NCBI RefSeq assembly: GCF_013377085.1
Contig: NZ_JACAAX010000044.1
Location: forward strand, 1-57,318
DNA from: Rhodoplanes sp.
GTDB taxonomy: Bacteria > Pseudomonadota > Alphaproteobacteria > Rhizobiales > Xanthobacteraceae
DNA: 57,318 bases
Reading direction: 5' to 3'
The first letter of the stretch is position 1, and every line of letters starts with the position of its first letter. Below the pieces are notes generated by a model that was given only the letters and a program-made list of their open reading frames with translations, ran no database searches and had not been told where the DNA came from. Both the position numbers and the translations under genes were made by a program. Shown here piece after piece: positions 9,000 through 17,716 of this stretch.

Positions 9000-9717
9000 T
9001 GTATTGCTCCAGTTGCCTTGCGTGCCCGATCCATTTTCGATCGTGGTCACGGCGTTGAGGGAGGTCGGCAAACACGGAACACGATGGCGCGGAGACTGCT
9101 CTCGCGGCCGTCGCATGGTCAAATAAACTAATAGTGTTTCTACCGATCGTGATGCTGCGCCAGCGAATTGATTCCACCAATATTCAGTACTGTTCCGCTC
9201 TCCGTCACCAAATCCGTGTTCTCATCTACAAAACCAGATGTAGAAGCCGCAGGCTCGCAGCGACGATCACTGCTCGTCAGGGGAATCGCGTGACGAAAAA
9301 TACCACACCGCATGTCGGCTAAGCCCTTAGCCTATCACGACCACTCGGGCGCGTGATCCGGGCTCACGTCTGATTCACCCGTTCGTGCGTCGCCCGATAT
9401 GCGGCCGCCGGTATCGTTGCAATCGATCGAGCCGGGCATCTGACACGCGGCTTGGTGCCGGGCTGCCCCGTGCGGGTGCGTGGCGCCGAGGGCGGGCGGC
9501 TCCTCGGAGCCGCCCGTTTCACTTTCCAGGAGCCGCCATCGCGCATCGGGAATGGCCAGGGTCGACCCGAAGCGACGGCGCCCCGAAAGACCGAGACCTG
9601 ATGATCAGAATCGCGTCCGAGTCATCCGGTGACCCGCCGAGTTAACCTAAACCCTTCCTTAAGCGGTCCGGTGCCAGGATCGGCACGATCCTTCGTCGTG
9701 TTCCGCGTGCGTGAGCC
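9000..9717. other. Long intergenic region
   Basis: 718 bp without a convincing gene. About 9120-9310 is distinctly AT-richer than the surroundings. About 9440-9525 holds GC-rich pairing segments ending in a terminator-like hairpin. The last 80 bp, upstream of the response regulator, contain gttaacctaaaccc (9641-9654), resembling a CtrA half-site, and ttaa at 9659. Confidence 0.5.
9494..9525 (+). terminator. Rho-independent terminator-like hairpin
   Basis: gggcggctcc / ggagccgccc pair perfectly (9494-9503 with 9506-9515; effectively 9 bp with a 4-nt loop), followed by gtttcacttt on the plus strand. No protein-coding gene ends here on the plus strand. A second pairing (cttggtgcc with ggcgccgag, about 9450-9490) lies just upstream, so an unannotated small RNA could end at this site. 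Confidence 0.5.
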
Positions 9718-10266
9718 ATGGTCCGTATCGATTTCAACCGGCTGCGGTTTCTCCTGATCGACGACAATGCGCATATGCGGCGCATCCTGCGCACGTTGCT
9801 GCATGGCTTCGGCTCACGCGAGGTCTACGAGGCCGAGGACGGCGCCGCCGGGCTCGAGGCCTTCACGCACAACATCCCCGACATCGTCATCTCCGACTGG
9901 GCGATGCCGATCTTCGACGGGCTCGAGCTGACCCAGATGATTCGCCAGCCGGGCGCCAACGCCAACCCGTTCGTGCCGATCATCATGCTGACGGGCCACT
10001 CCGAGAAGAAACGCGTGATGGCGGCGCGCGACTGCGGCGTCACCGAGTTCCTGGTCAAGCCGATCTCGGCAAACGCCCTCTATCAGCGTATCCTGACCGT
10101 GGTGGTGAACCCGCGGCCCTTCATCAAGACCAAGACGTTCTTCGGGCCCGATCGGCGCCGTCTGGTCAACCCGAACTATGTCGGGGTCGAGCGCCGCAAG
10201 GGATCCGGCAAGGCCGAGATCATCCCGCAGCAGGCGCTGTTCGAGCGCGTCAAGATCAGCGAGTGA
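9718..10266 (+). CDS. Single-domain response regulator (CheY-like)
   Basis: 182 residues. A receiver domain fills about residues 8-130: the acidic pair IDD (14-16), phospho-acceptor D60 (VISDWAMP), T92 (MLTGHS) and K114 (LVKPIS). After it comes a basic tail (FFGPDRRRLVNPNY, GVERRKG) with no DNA-binding domain, a layout common in alphaproteobacteria. It would relay phosphate within a two-component pathway. The HPt-like gene begins 13 bp downstream, so the two are probably co-transcribed and partners. Confidence 0.88.
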   Translation: MVRIDFNRLRFLLIDDNAHMRRILRTLLHGFGSREVYEAEDGAAGLEAFTHNIPDIVISDWAMPIFDGLELTQMIRQPGANANPFVPIIMLTGHSEKKRVMAARDCGVTEFLVKPISANALYQRILTVVVNPRPFIKTKTFFGPDRRRLVNPNYVGVERRKGSGKAEIIPQQALFERVKISE

Positions 10267-10279
10267 GCGGAGACCGCCG

Positions 10280-10891
10280 ATGACGTCCGGGCGTCGAGAC
10301 GGCCCGCGGAAGACCGGCCGGGGCAGCGAGCCGAAGGTCACGCAATTCCGCGACCACGACGTGATCGTGCCGCAGAACACGCTGCGCAAGGCCTGGGCGG
10401 AGCCCCTGGCCGGTGGCAGCGACCCGGTCGCCGACGCCGAGCGCGCGCTGGCCGCCCTGTCGGGCGAGTTCGCCGGTTGGATGGAGAGCGAGTGCGAGCG
10501 GCTCGATGCGGCGCGCGGCGCCGTGCGGGCCAAGGGTTTCGACCAGGAGACCCGGCAGACGATCCATCACGCCGCCCACGACATCAAGGGCCACGCCGCC
10601 ACCTTCGGCTATCCGCACGCCGCCGCGGCCGCCGCCAGCCTGTGCCGGCTGATCGAGCGCACGCCCGACGCCCGCCGCATCCCGCTCGAGCTGATCGACC
10701 AGCATGTCGACGCCGTACGGGCGATCGTGCGCGAGCGCGCCGAGGCGCGCGCCGACGTGGTCGCCGACGCCCTGACGACACGGCTGCGCGAGGTGACGGA
10801 CGATTTCCTGCGCGCCGAGAACGGCGGGTTGCTGCCGGACGACGACGACATTCTGAGCCCGCCGACCGTGCCGGGCCTGGGGCCGCGATAG
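10280..10891 (+). CDS. HPt-domain-like protein
   Basis: 203 residues. A disordered basic N-terminus (1-45) leads into a helical domain with HHAAHDIKGHAATFGY; H100 of HDIKGHA sits in the usual histidine-phosphotransfer (HPt) motif. Further helices follow (about 130-185), then an acidic tail (DDDDIL). HPt domains pass phosphate between kinases and receivers. It lies 13 bp downstream of the single-domain response regulator, which is the obvious partner. No histidine kinase is in the window. Confidence 0.8.
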   Translation: MTSGRRDGPRKTGRGSEPKVTQFRDHDVIVPQNTLRKAWAEPLAGGSDPVADAERALAALSGEFAGWMESECERLDAARGAVRAKGFDQETRQTIHHAAHDIKGHAATFGYPHAAAAAASLCRLIERTPDARRIPLELIDQHVDAVRAIVRERAEARADVVADALTTRLREVTDDFLRAENGGLLPDDDDILSPPTVPGLGPR

Positions 10892-10903
10892 GTATTTAAC
10901 AAC

Positions 10904-10943
10904 GTCATTCCGGGATCGCGCTTTCAGCGCGCCCCGGAATGAC
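10904..10943. repeat. Family A repeat, short form
   Basis: A 40-bp near-perfect palindrome (gtcattccggg...cccggaatgac) with inner gcgcgctttcagcgcgc. It corresponds to one half of the longer family A elements and again lies between convergent genes (HPt protein and DUF2336 protein). Confidence 0.85.
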
Positions 10944-10958
10944 CGACCCGTGAAGACC

Positions 10959-12125
10959 TCACGCCGCCAGTCGCACCCGCATCAGCTCGGCCACCACGGT
11001 CTGCTCGAGCTTTTCGCAGGCGATCAGGGCCTCCTCGCGCGCCGCCTCGGCGGCGAAGCGGCGAAGCAGCGCCAGCAGCGGCGCAACCTCGCCGATGTCG
11101 GTCTGGCCGCAGGCGGTCAGCACCCGCTCGACCATGCGCCGCTGCAGGCGCCACGCGCCGTCGAGATCCGGCCCCTCGCGCCACGCCTCGAGGGCGAAGC
11201 GGAACGCCGCGAAGGTCGAGGCCGGCAATTCGGCGCGTGAGAAGATCGCCCGGAAGCCGACGCCGGTCTTGTCGTGAATCAGCAGGCGCACGCGCCGCAG
11301 CGGCAGACCGGAGAGCTCGGCCAGCGCCTCCTCGAACAGCGCGATGTTGCCCGACAGAAGCGCGCGGAGGATGAGGCCAGCGGTGAGCTGGCCGCTTCGG
11401 CGCAAATGGCGGACGAGCGAGCCGGCCCCGCCCTCCCCGGCCGTCGCGGCGAGCACGACCGTCGCCTTCTCGCAGGCCTCGCGGGCGACCATGCGGGCAT
11501 GGTTGCCGTCCATCCAGTCGCGCCCCGAGACGAAGCTCGCCAGCGTCGCCGAGAGCCGCGCGATCAACGCCTGCCGGCTCTCCACCGGCAGGTCGGGCCG
11601 CGCCAGCAGCGCCTCGCGTATTGCGCCGAGATGACCGAAACGCTCGACCAGGCGGGCAAAGGACAAGGGCGCGATCTCGGCCCGTGAATTCTCGATCATC
11701 ACCAGGCAGGCTTCGGCGCCCGCCACCTCGGCGACCGCGGCGGCGACCGCGCACGGCACCGGCAGACGCCCGGCGATCGCCGTCTGCACGACGTCGCCAC
11801 CGGTGGCGACGAAATCGACCAGCTCGGCGTCGATGAACAGTGGTGAGCGCGCCAGCACCACGGCGGCAATGTCGGGCCGGTCATGCGCCAGCATGTGGAC
11901 GACGGTCGCCGGCGCCTCCTCGCTCGCGCCGAGCGCCTCGGCGAGCGCGGCGCGCACCAGCGGCGAGACGTCGTCGGCGAGCATCACCAGCACGCCGGCG
12001 ACGGCGTCGCGCTCCTCCTCCGGCAGATCGGAGAACAGATAGGCGCGGGCGAGTGCGCTGGTGGCCTCCGCCCGCTCACCGGCGGGCGCGGTGCGGACCC
12101 ACTGAAGGAACTGGCGAACGATCAT
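10959..12125 (-). CDS. DUF2336 domain protein
   Basis: 388 residues, an all-alpha protein of HEAT-like helices (SPLVRAALAEALGASEEAPATVVHMLAHDRPDIAAVVLARSPL broken here by position: conserved pieces near residues 55-95). This matches the DUF2336 family, which is largely confined to alphaproteobacteria. The function is unknown; members are often near motility or cell-cycle signalling genes, and here the neighbours are a response regulator and an HPt protein. Start ATG at 12125. The upstream region (12338) carries ttcaccataaatg, similar to boxes before the response regulator and the lytic transglycosylase. Confidence 0.8.
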   Translation of the reverse strand: MIVRQFLQWVRTAPAGERAEATSALARAYLFSDLPEEERDAVAGVLVMLADDVSPLVRAALAEALGASEEAPATVVHMLAHDRPDIAAVVLARSPLFIDAELVDFVATGGDVVQTAIAGRLPVPCAVAAAVAEVAGAEACLVMIENSRAEIAPLSFARLVERFGHLGAIREALLARPDLPVESRQALIARLSATLASFVSGRDWMDGNHARMVAREACEKATVVLAATAGEGGAGSLVRHLRRSGQLTAGLILRALLSGNIALFEEALAELSGLPLRRVRLLIHDKTGVGFRAIFSRAELPASTFAAFRFALEAWREGPDLDGAWRLQRRMVERVLTACGQTDIGEVAPLLALLRRFAAEAAREEALIACEKLEQTVVAELMRVRLAA

Positions 12126-12595
12126 GCTGAGACCCGACGCGACTGGGGACAGGACTCGTCCTGACCGGAAACGTCCGGATCGGACGCGTCCGCAGAACTC
12201 GCTGATGAACTCGCCCGATGGACCCGACCCGGACAGGTGTCCGGATCACACCGGGGACTGCGGGGACGGATCGGCACCTGCCTCCGACGCCACTCTCCCC
12301 ACAAGCATCAGCCTAGCGTCGCGGCCTTAACAAAGGGTTCACCATAAATGTTTGTGTTTATTGCCGAAATGTTAACGCGGCGAATCGGCGATGACGCTCG
12401 AGCCTCCCCCCTGAACTGGCGGCTGCCTACTGCGTAGTTCGCTTATCGCGGCTTGAATCCAGCGGATTTTGCTTCAAAGGGATCCTGGGCCTCGCGACCC
12501 ACCAATACCGCACATTGCTACCTCAACGCGTTTTGGCTATCCTTCACTCGGCAATATTTCGTTCACGGCAGCATATTGGACGAACTGAGCGCCCC
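12126..12595. other. Divergent promoter region
   Basis: 470 bp between the starts of the DUF2336 gene (minus) and the DUF4062-TPR gene (plus). 12150-12270 repeats ccgga/tccgg elements. From about 12325 the sequence becomes AT-richer (aacaaagggttcaccataaatgtttgtg, described by position 12329-12356; gttaacgcgg near 12371). This change marks the left edge of the low-GC segment holding the next gene. No further gene seen. Confidence 0.5.
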
Positions 12596-14158
12596 ATGCC
12601 TCGGACCCTGGTCGAGTACCGAGTTTTCATCGGATCACCAAGTGGCCTCGAAGAGGAGAGAGATAGCTTTCGAAAGAAGATCGATCGATTCAATAAAGTA
12701 CACGGCAATCCAAGCGGGGTAATTTTCTCCGCCGTTGGCTGGGAGGATGCGCGGAGCAGCGCAGGCCGCCCACAAGAACTTATCAACAAGGATTTATGCA
12801 CATGCGATTACGCTGTTTTTTTATTTCATGACCGTTGGGGCTCCCCAACTGGGAGTGGCAAGTCATCAGGGACCGAGGAGGAATGGGAGGTTGCCGAACA
12901 GCTTTACGAGGAGAAAAGGATCCGAAATATTCATTTGTTCTTCAAAGATGTCGACTCGGGCCGGCAGCGCGACCCCGGACCTCAATATCAAAGGGTGAAG
13001 GAGTTTAAAGAAGCCATTGAGACCGGACGAAAGTACCTTTTTAATTCATATCCACATGTCAGCGATTTTTGCAATAAACTTGAAGAACTCCTTGCAGAAT
13101 GGAAAGATAGCCACTCAAGAAACCAGTCAGATCATTTGTCGCTTGGTCCTACCGTGCCACTCTCGTCGAGCACGACAGAGGATCTGGGATACCGGTCGCT
13201 TAGGCCCGACTATGGGTTCTGGCTGAACGAGGCGAAACAGCTTCTGATGCCATCAAATCGGGATGCGCAAGGCGTGTTAGTATTCGCAAACCGCGCCTTT
13301 AGAGCCGCCACAACAGAATCGGAATGGGCCTCGGCAGAAAATCTGCGCGGAATTGCACGCCATCAACTAAGCGACTTAGCCGGTGCGATGGAGAGTTTCA
13401 ACGCGATCATCGGAAAACTGTTGAACTCAACAGGTATTGATCAAAAACGAATCCTGGCCGACGCTTTAGTTAACAAGGGCGTTACGCTCGCGGCGCTCGG
13501 GCGTCACGAAGATAGGATTTTTGTATGCGACGATGTGGTTACTCGTTTCGGCTGTTCAACTGATTCGGCGCTTCAGGAACAGGTCGCGATCGCCCTCTCG
13601 AACAAAGGCTCAAGTTTCAGCACTCTCGGACGCATCGACGAAGAGATTGCCACTCACACCGATATCGTCAGTCGGTTCGGGACTTCCACACTGCCAGTAA
13701 TTCGGGAAGCAGTCGCGAGGGCACTCGTCAACAAAGGTATTGCGCTTAGCGAAAAACTGAAATTTGCCGAGGCGATTACAGTGTATGATGACGTTATCAG
13801 TCGCTTCGAAACCAATAAGGAATCGGGATTGCAAAAATACTCTTCAATAGCACTTCTGAACAAAGCAAATTCCTTGGAGCGTCTTGGACTACTTGATGAC
13901 GCCATCGATACGAACGACCGTTTGATTTGCCGTTTCTTTTCCGACCCCGAACTCCCTTTACGGGAGGATGTTGCCTGGGCGCTACTCAACAAGGCTAAGA
14001 TATTGCGTGATCTGATGCGCTTCGAGGAGGCGATTCTGGCTTGCAATGACCTGATTAACCGGTTTCGAACCGCCACCGAACCCAGTCTGCAGGAAAGAGT
14101 CGATGAGGCATACGATTTGAAGGCCGCGCTGAAACGCCAAAATTCTATCGCCGCGTGA
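12596..14158 (+). CDS. DUF4062-TPR protein, candidate defence/conflict gene
   Basis: 520 residues from the ATG at 12596. Residues 5-110 match the DUF4062 style: EYRVFIGSPSGLEEERD, FSAVGWEDA, GRPQELINKDLCTCDYAVFL, HDRWGSPTG and EEEWEVAEQLYEEK. DUF4062 is a TIR-like fold often seen at the N-terminus of NTPase or repeat proteins in bacterial conflict systems. From about 285 to the end come five tetratricopeptide-like repeats of about 42 residues (AL-NKG--L--LGR-EEAI--DDVV-RF). No nuclease or NTPase motif is visible, so the effector activity, if any, may lie in the N-terminal domain. GC content is visibly lower than in the flanking genes, pointing to transfer. It stands alone between divergent and convergent neighbours. 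Confidence 0.78.
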   Translation: MPRTLVEYRVFIGSPSGLEEERDSFRKKIDRFNKVHGNPSGVIFSAVGWEDARSSAGRPQELINKDLCTCDYAVFLFHDRWGSPTGSGKSSGTEEEWEVAEQLYEEKRIRNIHLFFKDVDSGRQRDPGPQYQRVKEFKEAIETGRKYLFNSYPHVSDFCNKLEELLAEWKDSHSRNQSDHLSLGPTVPLSSSTTEDLGYRSLRPDYGFWLNEAKQLLMPSNRDAQGVLVFANRAFRAATTESEWASAENLRGIARHQLSDLAGAMESFNAIIGKLLNSTGIDQKRILADALVNKGVTLAALGRHEDRIFVCDDVVTRFGCSTDSALQEQVAIALSNKGSSFSTLGRIDEEIATHTDIVSRFGTSTLPVIREAVARALVNKGIALSEKLKFAEAITVYDDVISRFETNKESGLQKYSSIALLNKANSLERLGLLDDAIDTNDRLICRFFSDPELPLREDVAWALLNKAKILRDLMRFEEAILACNDLINRFRTATEPSLQERVDEAYDLKAALKRQNSIAA

Positions 14159-14166
14159 TCTTCATT

Positions 14167-14182
14167 GCCGCCCGAAGGCGGC
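14167..14182. terminator. Small hairpin between convergent genes
   Basis: gccgcc-cgaa-ggcggc, a 6-bp stem with a stable GNRA-like loop, lies 9 bp past the DUF4062-TPR stop and 28 bp before the end of the opposing lytic transglycosylase gene. No T-tract, so the role is tentative. Confidence 0.35.
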
Positions 14183-14209
14183 TCGCAGACACGTTCACTC
14201 CCCGCGCCC

Positions 14210-15238
14210 CTACCCCCGATTGCCGAACAATCCGCCGGCGCTGGCGCCGACGCCGGGGGCGGCGAACAGCTCGGCCGCGCGGGTCGGGTCACTCGAGGCG
14301 ATCGAGCCGGGCGCGGCCTGGGCCACCGCCCCGCTCAGCGCGGCGGCGACATGCGGACGCGAGGTCCACAGCTCGGTGATGAAGCGCGACACGCCGGCCC
14401 GCTCGGGCTCGCTCTGGAACAGGCTGTGGAACAGCGGCGAGTCCGCCTTGCGGCTGGCGTCGCCCTGATAGGTCGTCGGCGTGAAGAGAGCCGGGTCGAG
14501 CCGGTCGGCGGCGGCGGTCGCCTTGGTCGACTGCACCGCCGCGGCGGTCGCCGTCTGGGTGGCGCCGGTGCGGGCCTGGTCGAAGCGGCCGACCAGCACG
14601 CCGTAGACCTGGGCGAAGGTGCGGGGCGATCCGCTCTTGTCGTAGAAGATCGAGCGGTTGGCGGCCGCCGCGTTGGGAAACGCATCGGCGGCGATGCCGG
14701 TCGGGTTGCGGCCGGCCTGGGTGATCAGCTTGCCGGCGCCGCCGGCGCCGAGGAAATGCGCGATATAGAGCTCGCCGTCGCTCGCCGTGCGACCGATCCG
14801 GGCCTCGAGCTGCGCCGCGTTGCGCTGCGTGAAGGCCCCCGCCATGGCGGCGTTCGCCTGGGGGTCGCTGCGCAGGCTCATCACGGCCTGCCGCTGGCTG
14901 GGGTCGCTCACCTCGTAGCGGCCGGAGGCGTTCTTGGTGATGGCGTCGGCATAGCGCCCGTAGCCGAGCGCCGCCCCCGCCTCCTTCAGCATGGTCAGCC
15001 AGGTCTGGTCGATGAACTGGAACAGGCCGCGGGCCGAGGAGCTGACCGAGCTGGCATTGGGGTTGAAGTCCGATTCGACCTTCGCAGTGGCGAGCAGATA
15101 GGTGAAGCTCGCCCCGGTCGCGCGCGAGGCGGTCTTGATCGCGTCGTTGACCGCCCATCCGGAGGTCGGTGAGGTTGCGGCGGGAACAGCCAAGATCAGC
15201 CTGCGGAGCCGGGCCAGAATCGGCCCATGACGACCCAT
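14210..15238 (-). CDS. Lytic transglycosylase, SLT domain
   Basis: 342 residues. About residues 28-170 form a transglycosylase SLT domain; LATAKVESDFNPNAS carries the likely catalytic Glu (E55), followed by SARGLFQFIDQTW and an AHFLGAGGAGKLI segment. It would cleave murein glycan strands. The C-terminal 170 residues are Ala/Thr-rich and low in predicted structure. I use the ATG at 15238; nine more codons are available from a TTG at 15265, but that stretch holds tttaccataac (15252-15262, minus strand), which looks like a regulatory site. The N-terminus has only a weak hydrophobic segment (LILAVPAATS). Confidence 0.82.
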   Translation of the reverse strand: MGRHGPILARLRRLILAVPAATSPTSGWAVNDAIKTASRATGASFTYLLATAKVESDFNPNASSVSSSARGLFQFIDQTWLTMLKEAGAALGYGRYADAITKNASGRYEVSDPSQRQAVMSLRSDPQANAAMAGAFTQRNAAQLEARIGRTASDGELYIAHFLGAGGAGKLITQAGRNPTGIAADAFPNAAAANRSIFYDKSGSPRTFAQVYGVLVGRFDQARTGATQTATAAAVQSTKATAAADRLDPALFTPTTYQGDASRKADSPLFHSLFQSEPERAGVSRFITELWTSRPHVAAALSGAVAQAAPGSIASSDPTRAAELFAAPGVGASAGGLFGNRG

Positions 15239-15341
15239 CGAGCCTGCGCTCGTTATGGTAAACAATTGGTGAATCGGTTGTTGCGCGGCCGGGCCGCCAC
15301 CGTCCGAGATTCAGGGAGCACGAGGCCCAGGGAGCAGAGGA

Positions 15342-15827
15342 ATGTCGCACACGACGGCCGTTCGCCATCCGCGCGGCGGACTGTATTTCGATGACTTCGT
15401 CATCGGCGAGGTCGTGGAGCACCGCTATCGGCGCACCGTGACCCAGATGGACAACATGCTGTTCTCCAACATGACGCTGAACCCGCAGCCGCTCCACATC
15501 GACCGGCATTTCTGCGAGAACGAAACCCAGTGGGGACGCCCGCTGATGAACTCGCTGTTCACGCTCGGCCTGATGATCGGCATGTCGGTGTCGGACCTCA
15601 CCTGCGGCACCACCATCGCCAATCTCGGCATGACCGACGTGGTCTTTCCGCACCCGCTGTTCGAGGGCGATACGCTGCGGGCCCAGACCGAGGTGATCAA
15701 CAAGCGCGAATCGGCGTCGCGGCCGAACGCCGGCATCGTCGAGCTCCACCACCGCGCCTTCAATCAGAACGACAAGCTGGTGGCGGAGTGCCGCCGCCAA
15801 GTCTTCATACTCAAACGTCCCAATTGA
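15342..15827 (+). CDS. MaoC-family hydratase
   Basis: 161 residues, a single hot-dog-fold MaoC domain. The hydratase-2 style motif is visible as D-x4-H in NMTLNPQPLHIDRHFCEN, then GRPLMNSLFTLG, GMTDVVFPHPLFEGDTL and the C-terminal VAECRRQVFILKRP. MaoC proteins hydrate enoyl-CoA thioesters. The CitE-like lyase starts 8 bp downstream, and MaoC/CitE pairs are known for mesaconyl-/methylmalyl-CoA type C4-C5 acid metabolism, so a mesaconyl-CoA hydratase-like role is plausible but not proven. RBS-like agagga precedes the ATG. Confidence 0.85.
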   Translation: MSHTTAVRHPRGGLYFDDFVIGEVVEHRYRRTVTQMDNMLFSNMTLNPQPLHIDRHFCENETQWGRPLMNSLFTLGLMIGMSVSDLTCGTTIANLGMTDVVFPHPLFEGDTLRAQTEVINKRESASRPNAGIVELHHRAFNQNDKLVAECRRQVFILKRPN

Positions 15828-15835
15828 GGCCACCC

Positions 15836-16717
15836 ATGCGATCCCTGCTGTTCGTTCCGGCCGATGCCGAGAAGAAGCTCGCCAAGGCGATGGAATCCGG
15901 CGCCGACGCCGTCATCGTCGACCTCGAGGACTCGATCGCCCCCGACCGCAAGGCGGAGGCCCGCATCGCCGCCGCCGAGTTCATCGCCGCCGTGTCGGAG
16001 TGGTCGTCCCGGCCACGCCTGCTGGTGCGCGTCAACGGGCTCGAGACCGGCCTCACCGACGCCGACCTCGATGCCGTCATTCCGGCGCGGCCCGACGCCG
16101 TGATGCTGCCGAAGGCGGAGGGCGGCCCGGCCGTGATCCATCTCGACGCCAAGCTGGCGGTGCGCGAGGCGGCCGCCGGCCTGTCGGAGGGGCACGTGAC
16201 GGTGGTGGCCATCGCCACCGAGACGGCCCAGGCGCTGTTCCTTGCCGGCTCCTATCAGGGCGCCACCCGCCGCCTCGCCGGCCTCACCTGGGGCGCCGAG
16301 GATCTCTCGGTCGAGCTCGGCGCGGAGGCAAATCGCGATGCCGACGGCCGCTTCCTCGATCCCTACCGGCTGGCCCGAACGCTCTGCCTCGCGGCGGCAG
16401 CGGCGGCGCGCGTGCAGGCGATCGACACCGTCTCGATCGACTTCCGCGACGAGACGCGGTTGGCGCGCGAATGCGAGGAGGCGCGCCGCGACGGCTTCAC
16501 CGGCAAGATGGCGATCCACCCGGCCCAGGTGCCGGTGATCAACGCCGTGTTCACGCCGCGGCCCGAGGTGATCGCCCGCGCCCAGGCGATCGTCGACGCC
16601 TTCGCGGCGGCACCGGGCGCCGGCGTCGTCGGCATCGACGGCGTCATGTACGACCGCCCTCACCTCGCCCGCGCCGCAGCCCTCTTGGCCCGGGCCAAGC
16701 AGATGGGAGAGGCGTAG
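15836..16717 (+). CDS. HpcH/HpaI (CitE-like) CoA-ester lyase
   Basis: 293 residues, a TIM-barrel of the CitE family. Visible motifs are RSLLFVPAD, DAVIVDLEDSIAP (metal-binding Asp/Glu), RVNG, VMLPKAEGG, IATETAQALF, GLTWGAEDLSVELG and KMAIHPAQVPVIN. The family cleaves or forms beta-hydroxyacyl-CoA such as malyl- or citramalyl-CoA. Length fits stand-alone CitE-like enzymes. It is co-directional with the MaoC gene (8-bp gap), so they likely act in one pathway. It converges with the SMP-30 gene with 8 bp between stops. Confidence 0.88.
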   Translation: MRSLLFVPADAEKKLAKAMESGADAVIVDLEDSIAPDRKAEARIAAAEFIAAVSEWSSRPRLLVRVNGLETGLTDADLDAVIPARPDAVMLPKAEGGPAVIHLDAKLAVREAAAGLSEGHVTVVAIATETAQALFLAGSYQGATRRLAGLTWGAEDLSVELGAEANRDADGRFLDPYRLARTLCLAAAAAARVQAIDTVSIDFRDETRLARECEEARRDGFTGKMAIHPAQVPVINAVFTPRPEVIARAQAIVDAFAAAPGAGVVGIDGVMYDRPHLARAAALLARAKQMGEA

Positions 16718-16725
16718 GCGGCGAT

Positions 16726-17616
16726 TCACTCCGGCAAAACCGCTTCGAGGATCTGGCCGCTCTCCGATTCGGTCATCAGCAGCGTGCGGCCGTCCGGGCG
16801 CAGCACCGCGTTTGTGAGCGTCCGGCCGGCGCAGGAGCGCACCCGGAAGAGCGGCTCGCCGAGCGGCGACAGCACCCAGGCACAGCCGTGGCCGGGATCG
16901 CAGACGATCAGCCGGCCGGCGGCGTCCATCACCAGGCCGTCCGGCCCGGAGAGGCCGCCGGGGAGCTGGGCGAACACCTGGGTCTTCGAAGCGAGCGCCG
17001 ACGGCGCCAGCGGCAGGCGCCAGATCTGGCAGGCCCGCGTCAGCGCCAGATAGGCATGGGTCCCGGCCGGGTTGACGGCGACGCCGTTCGGCGAGGCGGC
17101 GTTGCCGACCAGCCGGTCGAGTCGCCCGTCCGGCCACAGCCGATAGAGCCGCCCGGTCGGATCGTGCATGCCGGTCTGGCCCTGGTCGGTGAACAGGATC
17201 GAGCCGTCGGACAGGATGGCGAGGTCGTTCAGCCCCTTGAAGCTCTCGCTGTTCACCGTGGTGCAGATCGCGTGGATGGTGCCGCTCTCCGGATCGACCC
17301 GTAAGAGCCCGCGCTTGTAGTCGGCGACCGTCAGGCTGCCGTCGCGGGACAGCTTCATGCCGTTCGGCCAGCCGTCGTACTCGTGCACCAGGCTCCAATG
17401 GTGGCTCGGATCGACTGCGAAAATGCGGCCGTACGGGATATCGGCCACGTAGAGGGTTCCGTCGGGGGTGAGGCATGGTCCCTCGAGGAAGCTGTCGACG
17501 GCGACGCCCGGCTTGTTGGCGGCGCCCCACTCGGTCTGCCGCGCATGACGGAACGTGTCCGGCAGGCGCGCATAGACGCGGCTCTCGATGTCGGTGGGCG
17601 ACGCGAACCAGGTCAT
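16726..17616 (-). CDS. SMP-30/gluconolactonase-like protein
   Basis: 296 residues from the ATG at 17616. A six-bladed propeller of the SMP-30/LRE type: EGPCLTPDGTLYVADIPYGRI (metal-binding Glu of EGP), DGWPNGMKL, GLNDLAILSDGSILFTDQG, SPNGVAVNP and GPDGLVMD. The family hydrolyses sugar or other lactones with a divalent metal. No signal peptide is seen with this start; 33 further codons upstream are non-conserved and rejected. The substrate cannot be told from context. Confidence 0.85.
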   Translation of the reverse strand: MTWFASPTDIESRVYARLPDTFRHARQTEWGAANKPGVAVDSFLEGPCLTPDGTLYVADIPYGRIFAVDPSHHWSLVHEYDGWPNGMKLSRDGSLTVADYKRGLLRVDPESGTIHAICTTVNSESFKGLNDLAILSDGSILFTDQGQTGMHDPTGRLYRLWPDGRLDRLVGNAASPNGVAVNPAGTHAYLALTRACQIWRLPLAPSALASKTQVFAQLPGGLSGPDGLVMDAAGRLIVCDPGHGCAWVLSPLGEPLFRVRSCAGRTLTNAVLRPDGRTLLMTESESGQILEAVLPE

Positions 17617-17716
17617 CGGATGTGTCTGCCGGCTGGAGGAAGCCGGCAGACTAGCCGAAGCGCCCAGGTCCCGAAAGCCACGACGGTCGACGCCGCCTCG
17701 CTGCGGGACCGCCATG

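Noticed and set aside
12596-14158. Prophage or integrative element around the DUF4062-TPR gene
   Set aside because: No integrase, tRNA attachment site or phage structural gene is present; only a single low-GC gene is seen.
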